Origin: Monomorium pharaonis
Taxonomy: Eukaryota; Arthropoda; Insecta; Hymenoptera; Formicidae
Assembly (NCBI RefSeq): GCF_013373865.1
Contig: NC_050476.1
Location: 2,402,501 to 2,466,500, forward strand
Reading direction: 5' to 3'
DNA: 64,000 nucleotides
In this document: one piece after another, positions 12,401 to 25,695 of the stretch
How positions within the stretch are numbered: the first letter of the stretch is position 1
Layout of the letters: each line of letters starts with the position of its first letter
Notes under the pieces: model-generated
Databases searched by the model: none
The model's input: only the letters and a program-made list of their open reading frames with translations
What the model was told of the DNA's origin: nothing
Translations under genes and position numbers: made by a program

Positions 12401-14671
12401 CAAAACTATCGATCGGACATCAATCAACCTTTCGCACTTCCGTTTGCTTCCGAAGAGCTTTTTCTTTTTGTCAGCACTTTGAAAAGTTTTTAATATACGT
12501 TACTCACCTCCCATGATTTTCAAGGTGCTATATACGTTGATCGATTTAGCGAAAGATATTTCTTTGGTTGTTCTCTTATAAAAGCATTTCCAGCTACGAT
12601 TGACAGTAATTGATAAAGATTTATTCGTGAAATGTAAAACATGTTCTTTATTCATAAATATTTTTTTTCTAGTAAAGTTTGTTATAATTTTAACACATAT
12701 TTTATAAATTTTATTTAAAAAATAGAGGGAATTTGAATGGATATGATTTAAACGAAAATATCTATGAGTAGAATGTTTCATCAGTGTTTGGATAATCTCG
12801 TCAGTATAATTGACAATTTTTTCGTGTATAATCTAAATTTATTTATTTTAATTAAGCCGGTATATATACATGTATACTACAGTATATTACAGAAAGTATG
12901 TATTATTTTACAGAAAGTATTTTTATATTGTACTTGTCGAACGAACGGATTACGTGAATCGAACGAAGTCGTACTTCCTTATCCGAACAATCTTGATTAG
13001 CCTTACATCAATATATAAACTTCGTTTTTTTACGATTTCGCATCTGCGATCCGGAGGGCGATAAAAACGAGGAGAGACGAGGTGGTACAAGGCGAAGTAG
13101 CAAAGAGAAACAGCGCGGAGGTAGGACGAGGTTTAAATGCGAGCGCGCAAAGAGAGACTCTAAGCTGTCTCCGGCGTCTTCTCATAAATCGAACAAGTCC
13201 GACTTTTCAGGTCGCGTACCGCCGAGCTTTCCCAAGCTTATTTAAATCATCCCTAAAGCCTCCTTAATATTGAAAAATGGTCGCCGGCAATAGTTCGCTC
13301 TTCACGTTCCCCGTTTCTTTCCATTGGAAATATCTGTTCCGACCCCGGAGCTCGTTGCATAAACGAACCCGAGCCCGCTCGTGCAATCATGGCGATTGAG
13401 TTAGTAATGCTTGTACTAATTTCTACATGTTTTATTCGTTGATATTTTTTATGAACTTAGTTGTTCATTAAAACCAACGATGAACGTAACGGTCTAACAG
13501 CGCTTTTTATTCCGTGTGTTGGAGTGTTGTGCAATATTGAATGCTACAATGTTTGCTTTATATAATCCCGTACCCGGAAAACGCGATTTCCGAATATTGG
13601 ATATACCACGAACGAGATTTGCGCGGCGTTACCCGATATTCATTTGCAGCAATCCGGAATGATTCGCATTTCGCGAATGTGGCGATTAATTCAGACTCCC
13701 CGTGTAGTTACGGATGTACGTGCCGGATAGATGATCTAAATTAATCATTGCCATTTTTTATACATCATTGCCAAATATATCCCGCGAGTTACATTTCATT
13801 GCTTATTGATGTATTACATTACGGCGTGTATATGTTACGCTTTTATTAATGATGGAACATCCGTTCAAAATATTTAGATTGCCAACGGCGAAATTTTTAG
13901 ATTATCAAACGTCGCGGTGACCTGCGGATATGCCGATATACGGATATCCGTAAACTCAGGACGGCAAGGGAACGCCTCGCGTTCCAATCGTCTTCCGTTA
14001 GCCTAACTCACATATCGTGGCCATTTCTGTACTCGATGCTGCCGTTTCGGAGGACAGCCGAGGGATTTAGGTAGAACGTTAATAACATTCGCCTAACTTT
14101 GACCCTCTCGGCTGTCGAGCTAGAGCGTAATGAAGCTCTGACGACCTTTCGCGTTCGCTGCATGTCGCACGACATGCGTTGACGTGCTCTAGGATCCTCA
14201 TTCCGCCTCGTGACGCTGCATAATCCGCCTGACCGCAGGATTGCAGACGGATCGTTGTCGAATCGATCCTTCCAAATAACGTCGAAATTAAAGTGTTCGC
14301 GCACTGATCCGTGCGCCTCGCTTGCCGAGAACATTAACCCCTCGCGTTTATAAAAATATACGAAATTTCTCGTTGATAAATGAAGTTTAAGTAAATTGGC
14401 GAATATAGAAGATCTGATTAAAACCTGCATCATCATCGCGAATTACGTTATACAAATGTTATGAATGATAAAAAGTGAGTAAGAGATTATTACGTGATGC
14501 AATTAACATCTTGTGTGTTTGCTCTTATGTATTTATTCTGCGATATTTTTACCGCAATGTTTTGAATGTATTACTGAAATTAATTAAATCCTCGTTCCTT
14601 TTTTCTTTTTAAATAATGTTATGTGGTTTCAAAGTTGACAGAAGGGAAAAATAGATTTGATGAAAGCGATC

Positions 14672-14687
14672 TTTTTTTTTTTTTTTT
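14672..14687. repeat. Poly-T tract
   Basis: Sixteen consecutive T. Simple sequence in an AT-rich block. Confidence 0.85.
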
Positions 14688-15997
14688 CACTCAAACACTA
14701 TTTCAATAATTGATTATCGTAGGTTCTCGTCGTCGCTCGGCACGGAACTGCATACCTGAAACAATGTGCATGCACATTGCTTCGCCGCTGTGTCATAAAT
14801 CCAGTGGTGGAAAGTCGACGGCGATTTCGCGCGGGTCGCTTCGCCGTAAATTATGAGGCGGTCATAATACGTTTTATGACTTTTCGCCGTTTCGTTTTAG
14901 CCGCCGACCTACGGTCCGCGACTTTGTATTCCTCGGGCATCTCGGGACGACACCTTTACATCTTCGTCATGCCTCGGTTACCCTTCGTTTGCCTCTGTTA
15001 GACAAACTGACAGTTACGTACGTCTTTTTGCTACGCGTTTTGCAACGTTGGCGCGTAATGGCGTAGCGTGAAACTCTGGCCCGCGTTTGCTGTTTATTCA
15101 TTATACGCGAGCTCTCCGCTCGTTAGAACAATATGTAAGTTGAGCTTTTATTCGAAATGGAATGACTCGAGGGAAATTTCTCACTATGCTGCGCTTTTGG
15201 TTTTTATTACCGTTTATTACATGGCCGGTTGGTTTACGAAAGCGACGCACGTTCTGTACAAAGTAATTGAGAAAATAATAATTATAAATTAATGAGTAAT
15301 GAAAGGCATTTACATTGCGCTTTTATAAAGTGTCGTTATCGTCATTGTTTAAATTATTAGAAAGTTTTTTTAACAATAAGCTTGAATGAATGATAACACT
15401 TTATATGAGAAGATAATTGATAAAACTTTAATAAAATATTAGGTTTTAATCAACTCGTAAGATGTACATAACGAAAAAGTTAAGTTGTTATTAAAATGCC
15501 TCAACTAAAATTAGCTTTTACTGAAGACATTAATTTTTTTTGCTAAGCGTATAATCGTTAAAAAGACATTATAGTATCGCATTAATATTGCATCTTTATA
15601 CATTATACAATTGATATTATAAGCTGATATTGATGGGAACATATGTCTTTCTTAGCTTCACGCACTCTTTCGTCCGCTTAGACATTAGAGCCCTCCGTTC
15701 CATTTCCGTCAGCACAGGTCCAACCTTGCCCGACAACGCAGGAACCGTCGACTCCTTCGTTCATACGAAGTTTGACACGGAAATTTATTCGCGCTTAACC
15801 GATTTGGCAGCGGTTCAAGACGGATGCTCCACCTACCCGGGAAGTCTGCCGCTGTTTTACGATCAAAGTTCAGAACGACATTTGCACGTCGGCTCTTTCG
15901 TCTCGGTTCCGCAGCCGCCACCACTATCGCCGCCCCTATCCTTTGTACTATTTCTTCGCTGCACCCTCTACGAGGCCGAGTTCTCGGTTTTTCTCGA

Positions 15998-16002
<5 letters not shown>

Positions 16003-16028
<26 letters not shown>
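16003..16028. repeat. (TCG)n microsatellite
   Basis: About nine TCG triplets. It creates a valine run in one + frame and an arginine run in another, which inflates reading-frame lengths around it. Confidence 0.92.
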
Positions 16029-17083
16029 AACGTATGCCTCCTCCCTCGTCCGACACGCCCGAACGACTCGCCGTCATTTCCTTCCCGGAGAATTTCCGTC
16101 TCGATAATCCCGGATCCCCCGCCATCCAGACCTATCGGGAGTGACCGATGGCAGGTTCGGACGGTTATATCGGACGGAATAAAAATTCACGAACGAATCC
16201 GGGCAAGCGCGCGCTTCGCTGGCGAGCTTCGCGAGATTGAAACGCCGCCGCCGGACGCTATAGCGAGCGAAAGAAACAGATATTCATAAAATGCGATATG
16301 CGGAGTGTGCAAAGAATGTTTAGCGCGTTGACCGACGAGGAAAAATGCTGCCGTAAAGCCTTCGAGAGCTCTGACGAGACGAGAAAACGTTTGTTTGAAG
16401 TATTTCATATCCGCTTCGATATCGCGTTTCCGCGGTACTTCGTGTAATTCGAGCTACGCTGACGAATGAAATTCGAGATATTTTTGCACCCGCGTAAGAA
16501 TTTATTTACATTTGTAACACGGAAAAGAGACGTGCTAAAATATTTGGACAAAGAGATGAATTTATGTAACGTTAATATATATTTTTTTTAAATTTTTGAA
16601 TACACACACTTTATATCTGCTTAAATGTGAAACTTGATTTTGATTAATTCATCGTGAAGCAATAACATGGAAAAACAGCATATATTCGAAACCTGATTCT
16701 AGCGGCGAGTGATTACAGAAAATTTCATAGCGAATGATAGAGTGCACTCGGCTTTTACGTACGTTGGGATTCCGCAGTGCGAATGATTTTCATATGAATG
16801 CTGTTCACTTTCCACAATATTGCATTTCCGAAATTATTAACAATGTGCTCCGCAAAATTTTGCATTTTGAAATTATTCACCTTTTTATTTGAAAATGACG
16901 TAAACGGCGACGTAAAAAAACAATTTCTTTGAATAATTTTTTTTCCCTCCTCTACGAATATAAATGCGCTTCACTGTGCAACAGTGATTTGATACGAAAT
17001 TTAGTTCGAGCACAAATAATAGTAGCAGAGAAATTATTGATCTTTCCCTTCCTCTAATTGCTATCTTCCTGTTTCTGTTACAG

Positions 17084-17146
17084 AGTGACAGCGGGCTAGT
17101 GGACACAGATCCAGGTCGAGTTAGCAGCATGACAGCCATTAACTCG
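17084..17146 (+). CDS. Candidate internal cassette exon, 63 bp, 21 codons, gene unknown
   Basis: A long pyrimidine tract at 17041-17083, ending TTCCTGTTTCTGTTACAG, precedes the interval. The donor TCG|GTGAGC follows it. Only one frame is open: it reads SDSGLVDTDP and ends SSMTAINS, while the other two frames hit stops at the fourth (TAG) or first (TGA) codon. The length is a multiple of three and both ends are phase 0, so skipping or including it would leave the frame intact, as expected of an alternatively spliced cassette. The peptide is polar, with Ser/Asp at the start and Ser/Thr at the end and no cysteine or hydrophobic stretch, which suggests an unstructured linker. I do not recognise the parent protein. 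Adjacent exons are not visible and flanking introns would be kilobases long, normal for large insect genes. A chance pairing of splice signals remains possible. Confidence 0.55.
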
Positions 17147-18565
17147 GTGAGCCAACGTTAAATTAATACGCGACGATAAAAGCAATGCGCACAGTATCGC
17201 TTCGTTTAATAACTCGATATTACATTAACTGGTTTCGTCTGTTTTAAATTATGCAAACCGAATAATAATTTGCCGATAATTTGCGTTAATAACCACGACC
17301 GTATTTGGCTAAGTTATGTGTGGCCAAGGAAGCAGAACATATTTCTTTTTTAACATAAAGAAAACTTTCTGCTAATTCAATTATCATTTTTGCTCTATTA
17401 AGCGTGTTACTGTGCACATTTGAGTTTCTCATCGCAACAAGTTGTCAATTGTGATCTAGTATAAGAGAAACAGCGTAAATCAGGACGGAAAGTTGTTCAG
17501 AGAAAAGATATTCTCGACGCTCGTGCTGAAATATCGATTCTGAAATAGTTTCACTCACGTGACAAATCATAGGGGAAACGAGAAAGAGTGATGGCAACGC
17601 GCGCGCCTCGTTGTACAGCCGTTGTTCATCAAATATGTAGGCGACTGCTACCGGTATATAGGAACAGACGCCTGCGGAATTTCCGTCCGCTAATAATCCC
17701 GTAATGCCACTCACGCGATCGTAGTTTCCTGGGGGAAAGAAGATAGCGGCTTGTACGGCCGTCTGTGCGAATGTTTGCGCGGCGGGACGTTTCGGCTCGG
17801 CAAACAAGCGGGGAAGTCAGAGGGTGGCAGGCATAGTATTTTATCGGCCCTAATACAGTTATCATCGAGTAACATTTGGTATTGTTATGATTAAGGGACG
17901 AGGGATGCTCATCCTTCGGTCAGACGGCAGTTCGTTAATCCCTATGCATTACCGTCGGGTTCGTTGAACAGGATTTACCCGTACTGCTATATATTATCAT
18001 ACATATATATGTATTAGTTCTGAACAAATTAGTATAGCCTTAGCATATAATTTTTATCACAAAGGAGCTTTTTACGTGTAAGCTGATATACCTATAGGAA
18101 TGTAGAAATCTCGAGGGAATGATCCTTTAAAACTAAATTAAATTTTTAGCTCTGAAATGTAGACGACGAAATTTAATATTCTTGTGTGCGTCCTTCGTAA
18201 AATTATTCCGCCAGACGGAGCTTCTAAAAGATTCGATACTATAGAAAAGAGAGAGAATATTAGAGTAAGAAAAATAATGAAAATGAAAATCATTCCAAAT
18301 ATTAGCTTGTAATAATTTAGACTACTTTTGAACGTGGGATATTATTTTACTGGATGGATGAGGTTAATCGCGGTTTCGTCAGATGAAGCGACAGTTCATC
18401 TCATTTCTTTCTTACAATTCAGTCCGATGATTTATATTCGTACCGCATCACGAGCGCAATGAATCAAACCTCTTTTCTCTAATCGAGCGCGCCCTGTTCA
18501 TTCTTCTCTTCCTCTGGAGTTAGGCATGAGCCTTGCCGACATCTGACATTCGGATGTGTTGCATT

Positions 18566-18621
18566 ATGAATCGTGGAAAATCACCATTGCATGATAACGA
18601 TGCGACTCGGATTGGTGAAAG
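18566..18621 (+). CDS. Weak candidate alternative first coding exon
   Basis: An ATG at 18566 has A at position -3 and opens the frame MNRGKSPLHDNDATRIGE. It runs into AAAG|GTGAGA, a near-consensus donor, at 18621/18622. An in-frame ATG 12 bases upstream (MCCI...) is an alternative start, and an in-frame TGA lies about 40 bases above the start. No acceptor compatible with this frame is visible upstream, so it would have to be a first coding exon ending in phase 2. The peptide is polar and unrecognised. It lies 1.4 kb after the 63-bp cassette on the same strand, but the phases differ (cassette phase 0), so the two would not be joined directly. Such signals also arise by chance. Confidence 0.2.
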
Positions 18622-21600
18622 GTGAGACACGCGAGAGAGACGACGATTCCCAATGTAGGAGGAGAGTCAATGCTGCTTCCCCTCTCGGGAATTGTACACG
18701 AATGCGACGCGATGCAAGGTGTATTCATAGTTTTCGGCCACCCCCACGGAATTCGTGCACTTGTTCGGAGCGAGGTGAGAGCCGGATAGATGGAATTCAG
18801 CCGGATGCTTCTTCTTCCGCTTCCCCTTTTCCCTCGTTCGCCATCGCCGTCGCGATCGATTTGGGAATACGACCCGGTACGCCGCGCGTGCATCGCGGCA
18901 GAATCCCGAGAATTCGTGTCGCGTCTTCTCGGGAGAGAACAACCCCCGCTGGTTACGAACTTGTCTCTACGACCCGCTGCACTGTCGCGACAACAGTATA
19001 TCGGTTATAGCAGCACCGAATCCCGCGGGAGTACGCGCGTTGATTACTCGCGAAGATTATGTAGCGAATTTGCGTTCTTTCGTAAATGTCCCTTGTACGA
19101 GTGCCAAGGATATCCGTATTTAACGAAAACTAGCTGACGACAAAATGTTAAAAATGATATTCTAATAAGAGAGAAAGTGGGTGAAAAAATGCTACAAACG
19201 AAAGTAGAATAAATAATCATTTTATCGAAAGCAGAATATTCAACATTGCGAATTTCCGTCTTTCATGTGTTATTTGCGCGATATTTTAAAAATTTCTTAC
19301 AACTCGATAGGATATCCATCCAAGCTTAGTACCGAAATCGTAGCGTTTGACGCGATAAATGATCGCGATATCCAGTGGTCGCAAAGTTATTTGGCAATCG
19401 TCCTATTATACGCGTTTCGCAATGCGGGATGAAATTCTGGGCGAATGAGTGTGTGAATGAGTGACCCGACGAAAAGGAAGTTTTTTTTCTCATTTTTTTC
19501 CAGAATTGAATTACTATCCACCTCATGATATAAAAGCAGGTTGTCTTATGATGGTGTGCAAACAGCTAGAAATAAAGCAACGCTCGCAACCTTCGTTCGA
19601 TTAGGAGATGTGAAATCGGATACGCACGCTCGTATTACGATGTTGTCTGAGTATATCCGTAGTATTACGCGAACGTAATTGAGAGGAGTATCAGTTCTGC
19701 GTTTGAACTATCATAAATGATATACATGCTAATCAGAACAAGTCGTCGCGAGACAAGTGCTAATCAACATTAGTTATTAAAATTTGTCGATAGTGCTCTT
19801 CATAATTACCTGTTGCGTATAATAAAAAGAGCTCTTGATGAACTAAGATAATGCCGTGATTCTAAAAATATAATTCACAATATATGTGTAAGAAGGATGT
19901 GAAGGGTGAAGAAATATATACAATTGCGATTGATATTTTCAATCTATTAAATAGAACGTTTTTATTGTTCCATAACGCGAATGATTTACATAAAATGTAC
20001 ATTATATATTTATAACTATAAATTATAATTGCTTTGTGTTGTTATTTTTACTGTAAAAAGATCTCGGAGCCCGTACGACATCGATGTGAAAGTGGCGGGA
20101 TCGATGGAAACGTAATGGTGCATTTTTATTCCGTATTGCTCTTTTTTGCGCGCTACCTCTTCGCCTTCTCTGTGTTATATTATTCAAACTTTACATACGT
20201 TTGAGAAACAAGAATATTCGACGAGGCGGGATCGCGTTGATGCTTAAAAAACGCTCGTCTCGGGAGCTCGTTATTCCCTTCGGTATCAAAGTCGACGGGC
20301 ATTTGCAATGGAAATTTTCGCGGTTCCATAAGTCTACCGTGAACAAATTTGAACTTTGCCTACGCGAAGAGATGATTCCGCAATTATTTCCATCGTTTTT
20401 TTTTTAACGTCATATATTATTATAAGAAGCGATATACTTCTGTCGAAGTATATTACGAGTAAAGTAATAAGAATATACACCTTATCGTAAAGAATATTAT
20501 AATATTTATGATAAATTGTTTTCTTAAATCTTTGAGAGAAAAATTTCGGAAAATTATGAAAAATAATGACAATATTACAGAAAAGGAAAACATTAATTTT
20601 TCTGTACAACGTCATTTTGAGACCAAGTGAATTGTTTTTTTACGACTCGTTTCCAAATATGTAAAAGCCCGACCCTTTCTCGAGCTGCAGTCTCGCGGAA
20701 AATGACGCGCCCGAATCCAGTGACCCGGCGACCGGAGCACAGACGAAAGTCGGGTCTAAAGGACGCCGAGGAGGAAACCAGTTTAAATAAAGACCACGCA
20801 TGTGGGTCAGCCGGCGTGGCGTTGCGGCGTGCGTGTGCGTTACGCAAGCTGCCGTCGCGCATCAGCGGCGATGTCGTTGGTCGAGCTTTGCTAGCCGTGC
20901 AGGAGATGCGCACTGGGTGCATAATGTGCATCAGCTGAATCACTGTATACTACCCCCTGAAAAGCATCCGAGCGTACATCACCGCAGGCGTAGAATAAAG
21001 GTATATCTATGTCAGCTTGTAACAAGCTTTCCTTTAGTTTGTTGACACACACACGGATGGAGTAGCAAGAAATACTAATTACGGAATTACGGGAAATTAT
21101 CCTATAATTGCGGAGATGTATGTCGGAATGGTCTTCACGGATGATGTACATTGTATCTCATTCGTTTCCAGTCTCCATTTACTCTTCTTGTTCTCGTTGT
21201 TCATATATCCTTGGCTTAACGTCACGTGCAACACTATTTGTTTGACTCGTAATGATTAAAATTACAAAAGTAAATTTAAATTTAAAAATTATACAAGAAA
21301 TAAAAATAAAAATGTATAATAAAAGTAAAACGGAAAAGTGCAGAAAAATCGCAGTAAAACTGAGAAATTTTTACATATGTTGACAATCTCGATGGATGAT
21401 GGAATTGAACAACTTATTTTCTTATCGTATATATTTTATTCTATGAATATTATCGAAACCTGTGATTTTATCACGTTTTTTGCGTTGGATTTTTTTTATA
21501 TTTAGCGATATGAAATTATGCAACATACGATCGATATTCTAATTTTCAAATTGATATGACTTTCAAATTAGAAAAGAACCGTGGATAGTGCGTTGTAAGG

Positions 21601-21892
21601 AAATAGATCTTATGCAGGCGAATACGGGGTTAAGCTTGAGAACATTACACGTATTTGCAAGTAGCCGTGTGGCCGTTTATAAATCCGGTGCATTCTGCAT
21701 ATATCGTGCTTAACTTTACGCGGGGCCGAAACCGACTGTTGGAACGGGATTCCGGACCACTTCAAACGCCACACGGAAATCTGCCCGCGAGCCTCACCAG
21801 CACACACGGGGGCTTCCGGTGCAGTTCTCTCTTTTGTGATACACGAGAAGTCAGATGTCGGTTCGGCGGAGTAGGAGAAAAGCTTCTCCGCC

Positions 21893-21904
21893 GGGGGGGG
21901 GGGG
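21893..21904. repeat. Poly-G tract
   Basis: Twelve consecutive G following CTCCGCC. A homopolymer of this length is prone to sequencing length errors. Confidence 0.85.
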
Positions 21905-22397
21905 AGTTATATTATATTCAGAGTGCACTCCTGGAGACGTTGCATTTTCCGAGGTTATTCTGAATTTGCGTCGTGAGAAAGTCGCACAGGGAGAGAGGAA
22001 GGAACGCATTTCGCGTGCTTCGATCGATCCCGAAATTCAAAGTGCACGATACACGCAAATGTAGCAACGACAAATTTGCGTAGTTTGCGTAAAAATTGCA
22101 CTTTATAAATGTCCAGTTAGAGAGAGAGGGGGGGGGAGACCAATATCAAATTTCTTTAAGAAAAAGATAAAAATTTTAACTCGAATTCTTGTGCAAACTT
22201 TAACGACGCGTGATATATAGATCGGATGATTGATCGCGACGTTTTGCTTTTCGTCAGCTGCAATATATTAGATCATTATTGCGTGAAAACGCGTACGATT
22301 AATGGGACGGAGGGAACTCGGTCAGGTCGTACGCGCTGTTTCGTTCCGCTAAATATCCATTTCCACGGACGAGAATCACCGCGCTATATTTTCTGAA

Positions 22398-22433
22398 ATG
22401 ACGTGACGAAACATAACGTGAAGTGACGTGACG
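22398..22433. promoter_or_regulatory. Paired CRE-like TGACGTGAC motifs
   Basis: ATGACGTGACG at 22398-22408 and GTGACGTGACG at 22423-22433 are near-identical and 25 bp apart, roughly two and a half helical turns. TGACGT is the core recognised by CREB/ATF-type bZIP factors in animals. Regulatory use here is inference, and the motif density in CpG-rich DNA could be chance. Confidence 0.3.
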
Positions 22434-24274
22434 CGACACTGCCTGACACGCCACGTCGCTCTTCCCGACCTCTTTTTTCGGACGAGCTTCACGAATTGAC
22501 TTTATGTCGACGATATCTTCAAAGGGACTTCAAAAAAGAAATGCGATTAATCTTTTTTTTTTTAAATAATTACGCTTATAAATTCGACGAAATGTTCTCA
22601 AATGTTTGGCATTAGGTAGCATAATTGATTTCTCTCTATATTATTTTTGAAAATTAGATTAAAAATTAGAATATTTTTAACGTGTAAAAAAAGGGAATAG
22701 TAAACACAACACATCGTAGATTAAATACTTAGATTTTACGGTGCGGAATGGCCGTCGTGATTTAAGGGGGGACAACCGGGATGCATCTCGGTTTCTAAAA
22801 TTGCGAAAACAATTGTGCTTCGAAGAAAAACCCGGTGTATCGGACTTGTAAATTATTCGGGGATGCGCGAGACAACGACATCGTAAATGGTTGGTTCTGT
22901 GTACGTGGACAACAAGGCAGTTAGATAGATCACCGTCGATTCCGCCTCCCGCGCTCGCGAAATCGACCGCCGGCAGTCTCGAGGGACGGACCCAGGTGCT
23001 GCAAGATTCGTTCGGGAGAGGGCAAATCTCCCTCCGCCTCTATATTATCCCGTCGAACTCCGCGCGCGCAGGAGGAGAGCCGGGTAGAGGTCCGGGAAGT
23101 GAACTACGTCCCCGACGTCGCTTTCTTGTGCAACGAGCGCGAGAGAGGATGCGGGAAGGGGGGGGGGGAGGGGGCTATTCCTCGACGTCGCGAATTCGGA
23201 ACAGCGGGATTTATTATCTCGACCGGAACGGACGCACCTGGCTAATGCCGTCGACTTTGTTGCCCGACGACGCGTCGCGTCGCGGGGAGGACCGGAACAT
23301 GGATACTGAGCACTTCGGTGAAGTGAAACGCGCCGGAACCTCTCGATGGAATCGAAAAGCGAATGACCATAACGAGAAGCGCCCTTCTTTAAACAAGGAA
23401 CGCAGAACATATGGATATGTAACTCGAGAATAGTCACTTCATTTTTTCGCATAAGCAATTATAATTTATTAGAGATCATTATTTATATAAATTTACATTT
23501 TTTTTTTTAATGAAGAGGGATGAAAAAATGGAACGAATTCTCGATCAGTAAGGAAAATTATCGTACTAAGCTCACATTTTCTTGCCGCTGGAGTGTAAAA
23601 GCACCTTTACTGCCGGATTAACGGGATAACAAAAATCTAAAAGCCAATCCGAACTTTCGTAGCGCTGTCCAAATGTTTTCAGAGTACTTTTGAATATTGA
23701 ATGTTAACGTAAATCACATGAGAAATTAGCGAGAAAAAGGCACGACCGGCTTTAAGGGTTTTATTGGAGATTCACGTTGTACTTGGTTAAGTTATAATGC
23801 TGCATTTTCCACCTGTCATTTTTTACCGCTCGTGCATTTAGCGCACGTTAAATTATCCCTCGCGTCTTTTATAGAATGACGATGTCACTTCCGAGAAGCG
23901 CAGGTACGTAATATCCTCAAGCCGCTTCGATCGTCGTCACGCGGGTTAAAACCGACGTTCGCAGCCGCGCGCTCATCTAACTTTCCGTCGCAATTTTAAC
24001 TGTCCGTATATTCGCGCGGACATCACAAGGTCGGCCGTTCCAGCGATTGTCGACAGCTGCCGCGCGTCGTTAATCGCGCCGAAAGAGCGGACGTAAAGAG
24101 AAAACACGTATGGGTGCGAGACATCGATAACTTTCCGCGTGGCGCGCGCGAAAAAATTCCCTCCATCATTGGCAACGTCCCGCGTGTCGCGCGAGTGAAA
24201 GAAACCGGCCGAGATGGATATTGCCATCTATTTTTTCATTCCGCCGTCACCGATGTAAAAGCGGAGAGACCTCT

Positions 24275-24280
<6 letters not shown>

Positions 24281-24360
<80 letters not shown>

Positions 24361-24380
24361 TTCCTTCTCTTTCTCTCTCT
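24281..24380. repeat. (CT)n microsatellite, long, interrupted in its second half
   Basis: CT dinucleotides are uninterrupted from 24281 to about 24341, then continue with T insertions (CTTTCTCT, TTCCTTCTCT) to 24380. One frame reads serine/leucine repeats, which is not evidence of coding. Confidence 0.95.
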
Positions 24381-25695
24381 ATATCGGGTGACTAATGCTC
24401 GTTCAACAAACGCGTGTACCGAAATACACGAGTGCGTGGGCTACACACGACGTTAAACGGTTGTCCACTGCTCTTCCAAGGCTGTGTCATCCGCCTGATT
24501 GCGTGCGTGCTTTCGTGCGTGCGTGACTCTTATCGCCGATTACACCGCTGTTAATTGTTCATACAGTCTACCGACTTGCGCTCTTAATGGAACAGAACAT
24601 GACGCTCGGTAATAAATCATAGTTGAGTATTATTATTTCGTTTGTGGTTGTAGTGAAGAAACTGAACAATTTGATTACGTCGTTGACGTAAATATATGTA
24701 ACACTGTAAGATTTGCTATAAAATTGTATGTTCGAACTTTTTTATGTCGACACTTGGTAGATTTATTATACAAAGACACTGCGCGTATAAATTTTTCCAC
24801 AAATTTCTTTAATTATATTACGCGAAGAATTGAATATTATTAGATTTGACTTGAACAAAGTGGAGAAAGCGACAATAATAATTTCAAATACAAGGTAATA
24901 TTTTTTCTCACGATGGTTACGTAAAAGTAGATTTCTCCGTATGTGTATCTTTTCGAACATTCTTGTTTTATTTTCAAGGAAGATAAGTGCTTCTCCTTTG
25001 AAGCTTGAGTGTCTCTTATGAACGTATACGGTGCCGAGTGTAACGTGCATGCCGTCGGCATCACGACAATGTTGCGTAACCCAAAGGCAAACAGAATTGT
25101 ACGCAACGTCTGATTCGCGACGATGCACTCGCGGAAAACACTGGCGCGTCAATAACGTCTTAATATACCATATGATATCATCGACTGCGTTGGATCGGAA
25201 TATCGCGTGTCGTCGTGAGACCGTGACGAACCGAATCGACGAACGTCGATGAGGGAACTTAAACTCGCAAAATGTGTGGTGATGACGTTGTGCGTGATGG
25301 TTGATTCCATCGAGGCAACTCTCTTAACTGGAATGAGTGTGTGCGATTGTCGGGATCTCGTCCCTGGATCGTTTCGCTCCACCACTTATATCACCACGAT
25401 CTGTCATTACACCATCACACGGAGAACACGTGGCGTTTTCTCTTTCGTCATTCCCGCGATCAGTCAAGCGCTAGTCCACCCACCCGATTCTTATTTCGAG
25501 TTATACGATATCACTGGGTAAATTCTGGACCTGGGGGATGAAAACACGCGATGTGAGTATTATATTTTAGTCGTGAAAAAAATTACTTTTTAAAATTTTT
25601 ATTTAAAATTTTACTTAATTGCTTGCTGAAATTTATTTCATTTTATTGAGTAGATTTTTTATCAAGAGATAGTAGTATATTTACTATAAAAAATG

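Larger units (their letters stand above)
9493..17083. other. Non-coding stretch with CpG-rich patches, no gene recognised
   Basis: Splice-like signals here are isolated and do not pair into open exons. GC-rich patches at 9840-10260, 10800-11570, 12990-13400, 14000-14340, 14780-15120 and 15640-16300 carry overlapping frames on several strands, including a 218-codon frame at 15633-16289 discussed under rejected items. The stretch holds a short AAT run at 11034-11047, a poly-T tract at 14672-14687 and a (TCG)n tract at 16003-16028. The region directly upstream of 17084 is the pyrimidine-rich 3' end of an intron. Confidence 0.55.

Noticed and set aside
12500..12781. Minus-strand frame ending at a perfect GGAG|GTGAGT donor
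   Set aside because: AT-rich composition (Lys/Asn/Ile-rich), no acceptor with a pyrimidine tract, and the frame simply runs into the TAA inside the donor.
14008..14436. 142-codon minus-strand ORF ending near a GTGAGT donor
   Set aside because: No recognisable motif and no paired acceptor with pyrimidine tract. The donor match is the kind expected by chance in 64 kb.
15633..16289. 218-codon + strand ORF, the longest in the window
   Set aside because: It lies in a GC-rich block, contains a (TCG)n tract read as polyvaline, has proline/serine low-complexity parts, matches no family, and long frames on other strands overlap it. There are no supporting splice or poly(A) signals.
17445..17807. 120-codon minus-strand ORF
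   Set aside because: Opposite strand to the cassette exon, in CpG-rich DNA, no motif, start not ATG-supported by context, no splice partners.
18418..18480. Interval after the acceptor CATTTCTTTCTTACAATTCAG reading SDDLYSYRITSAMNQTSFL then stop
   Set aside because: The acceptor is good and the phase would fit the 63-bp cassette, but no poly(A) signal follows within a kilobase and the peptide is short. Kept out for lack of a second line of evidence.
22891..23433. 180-codon + strand ORF
   Set aside because: CpG-rich DNA with a poly-G tract read as glycine, overlapped by a 137-codon minus-strand frame. No domain or splice support, and the first codon is not an ATG with good context.
25429..25553. 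Possible exon reading QALVHPPDSYFELYDITG between an acceptor-like CGATCAG and GTAAAT
   Set aside because: The donor is weak, the better GTGAGT donor at 25554 is in a frame that contains stops, and the acceptor has only a modest pyrimidine tract.
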